Source: Chloroflexota bacterium (GTDB lineage Bacteria; Chloroflexota; Dormibacteria; CF-121). From it: a stretch of DNA of 38,543 nucleotides. A program made the position numbers and the translations under genes. The notes under the pieces were generated by a model that saw nothing but the letters and a program-made list of their open reading frames with translations, searched no databases and had not been told where the DNA came from. Numbering within the stretch: the stretch's first letter is position 1; each line of letters starts with the position of its first letter. This document shows, piece by piece, positions 38,418-38,543 of the stretch. Where the stretch lies: the NCBI GenBank assembly GCA_005881425.1, contig VBIC01000107.1:7380-45922 (forward strand), written 5' to 3'.

Positions 38418-38543
38418 GCGAGGAGGACGAGCTCTCCGCCAGGGAGCGGGCCCGGATTCGCGCCCGCGACCGCAAGTCGCGTCCGCCCCGGATGGTCGTC
38501 GACAACGCGGGGGTCAAGCGGATCCAGAGCGCGCTGCAAAAGC
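38414..38543 (+). CDS. Unknown basic protein (3' partial)
   Basis: ATG 38414 overlaps the deacetylase stop by ATGA. The visible 43 residues are highly charged (MSEEDELSARERARIRARDR, then KSRPPRMVVDNAG) and run off the window end. It is translationally coupled to the deacetylase. No family can be assigned from this fragment. Confidence 0.6.
   Translation, partial: MSEEDELSARERARIRARDRKSRPPRMVVDNAGVKRIQSALQK

Overview
The window is a gene-dense, very GC-rich bacterial chromosome segment (strong G/C bias at third codon positions on both strands). I see no phage, insertion sequence, CRISPR array, rRNA or tRNA. The gene content suggests a Chloroflexota/Dormibacterota-like or deep-branching actinobacterial-like soil lineage: B12-dependent ribonucleotide reductase, a mammalian-length transketolase, split MetE-like proteins, an MshC-like cysteine ligase, Hut genes and F420/PPOX-type flavoproteins. 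The placement is inference from gene repertoire only.

Layout. 1-5058 (+): end of a surface-glycan or lipid modification cluster: a 5'-truncated FkbH-like HAD/glyceryl-transfer enzyme, a free acyl carrier protein, a hexapeptide-repeat acyltransferase, a NodB-like deacetylase-fold protein, a PPOX-class flavoprotein and a hotdog thioesterase. 5059-8407 (+): a DEAD-box-type RNA helicase with a structured leader, then transketolase. 8404-11103: a PsiE-like membrane protein (-) divergent from two MetE-like proteins (+). 11132-15025: zincin-like peptidase (-), DUF1444-like protein (+), then a rhomboid-SDR fusion and a DapA-superfamily aldolase (both -). 15137-17873: Tat lipoprotein sugar-binding protein (+), three-helix membrane protein (+), amino-acid-binding lipoprotein (-). 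17910-22586 (+): hutH, hutU, glutamate formimidoyltransferase and formimino-THF cyclodeaminase, tightly coupled; hutI is not in the window. 22591-27179 (+): quinone-oxidoreductase-like MDR protein, alpha/beta hydrolase, MshC-like ligase and cysS. 27181-29595 (-): S9 dipeptidyl-peptidase-type enzyme and a small membrane protein. 29737-32583 (+): nrdJ, with a canonical -35/-10 promoter, a DnaA-box-like site, an NrdR-box-like site and a palindrome over the -10. 32584-33152: structured, gene-poor leader ending in a 21-residue lysine-rich microprotein. 33224-36229: PPOX protein, stand-alone Lrp/AsnC effector domain (-), tdh-kbl. 36338-38543: ECF sigma factor, putative membrane-anchored regulator, secreted NodB deacetylase and the start of a further gene.

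The most interesting signal is how genes start. At least seven genes on both strands show a TANNNT hexamer exactly six bases before the first codon, with no Shine-Dalgarno sequence, so leaderless transcripts are predicted. At three loci the conserved protein sequence runs upstream of any in-frame ATG/GTG/TTG, and the only plausible initiators are ATC (or ACG). Operon-internal genes use ATGA/GTGA overlaps or conventional Shine-Dalgarno sites instead.

Other items worth attention are the linkerless rhomboid-SDR fusion, a MetE-like pair in which one partner has lost its zinc ligands, the mycothiol-type ligase beside cysS, and the dense regulatory region upstream of nrdJ.
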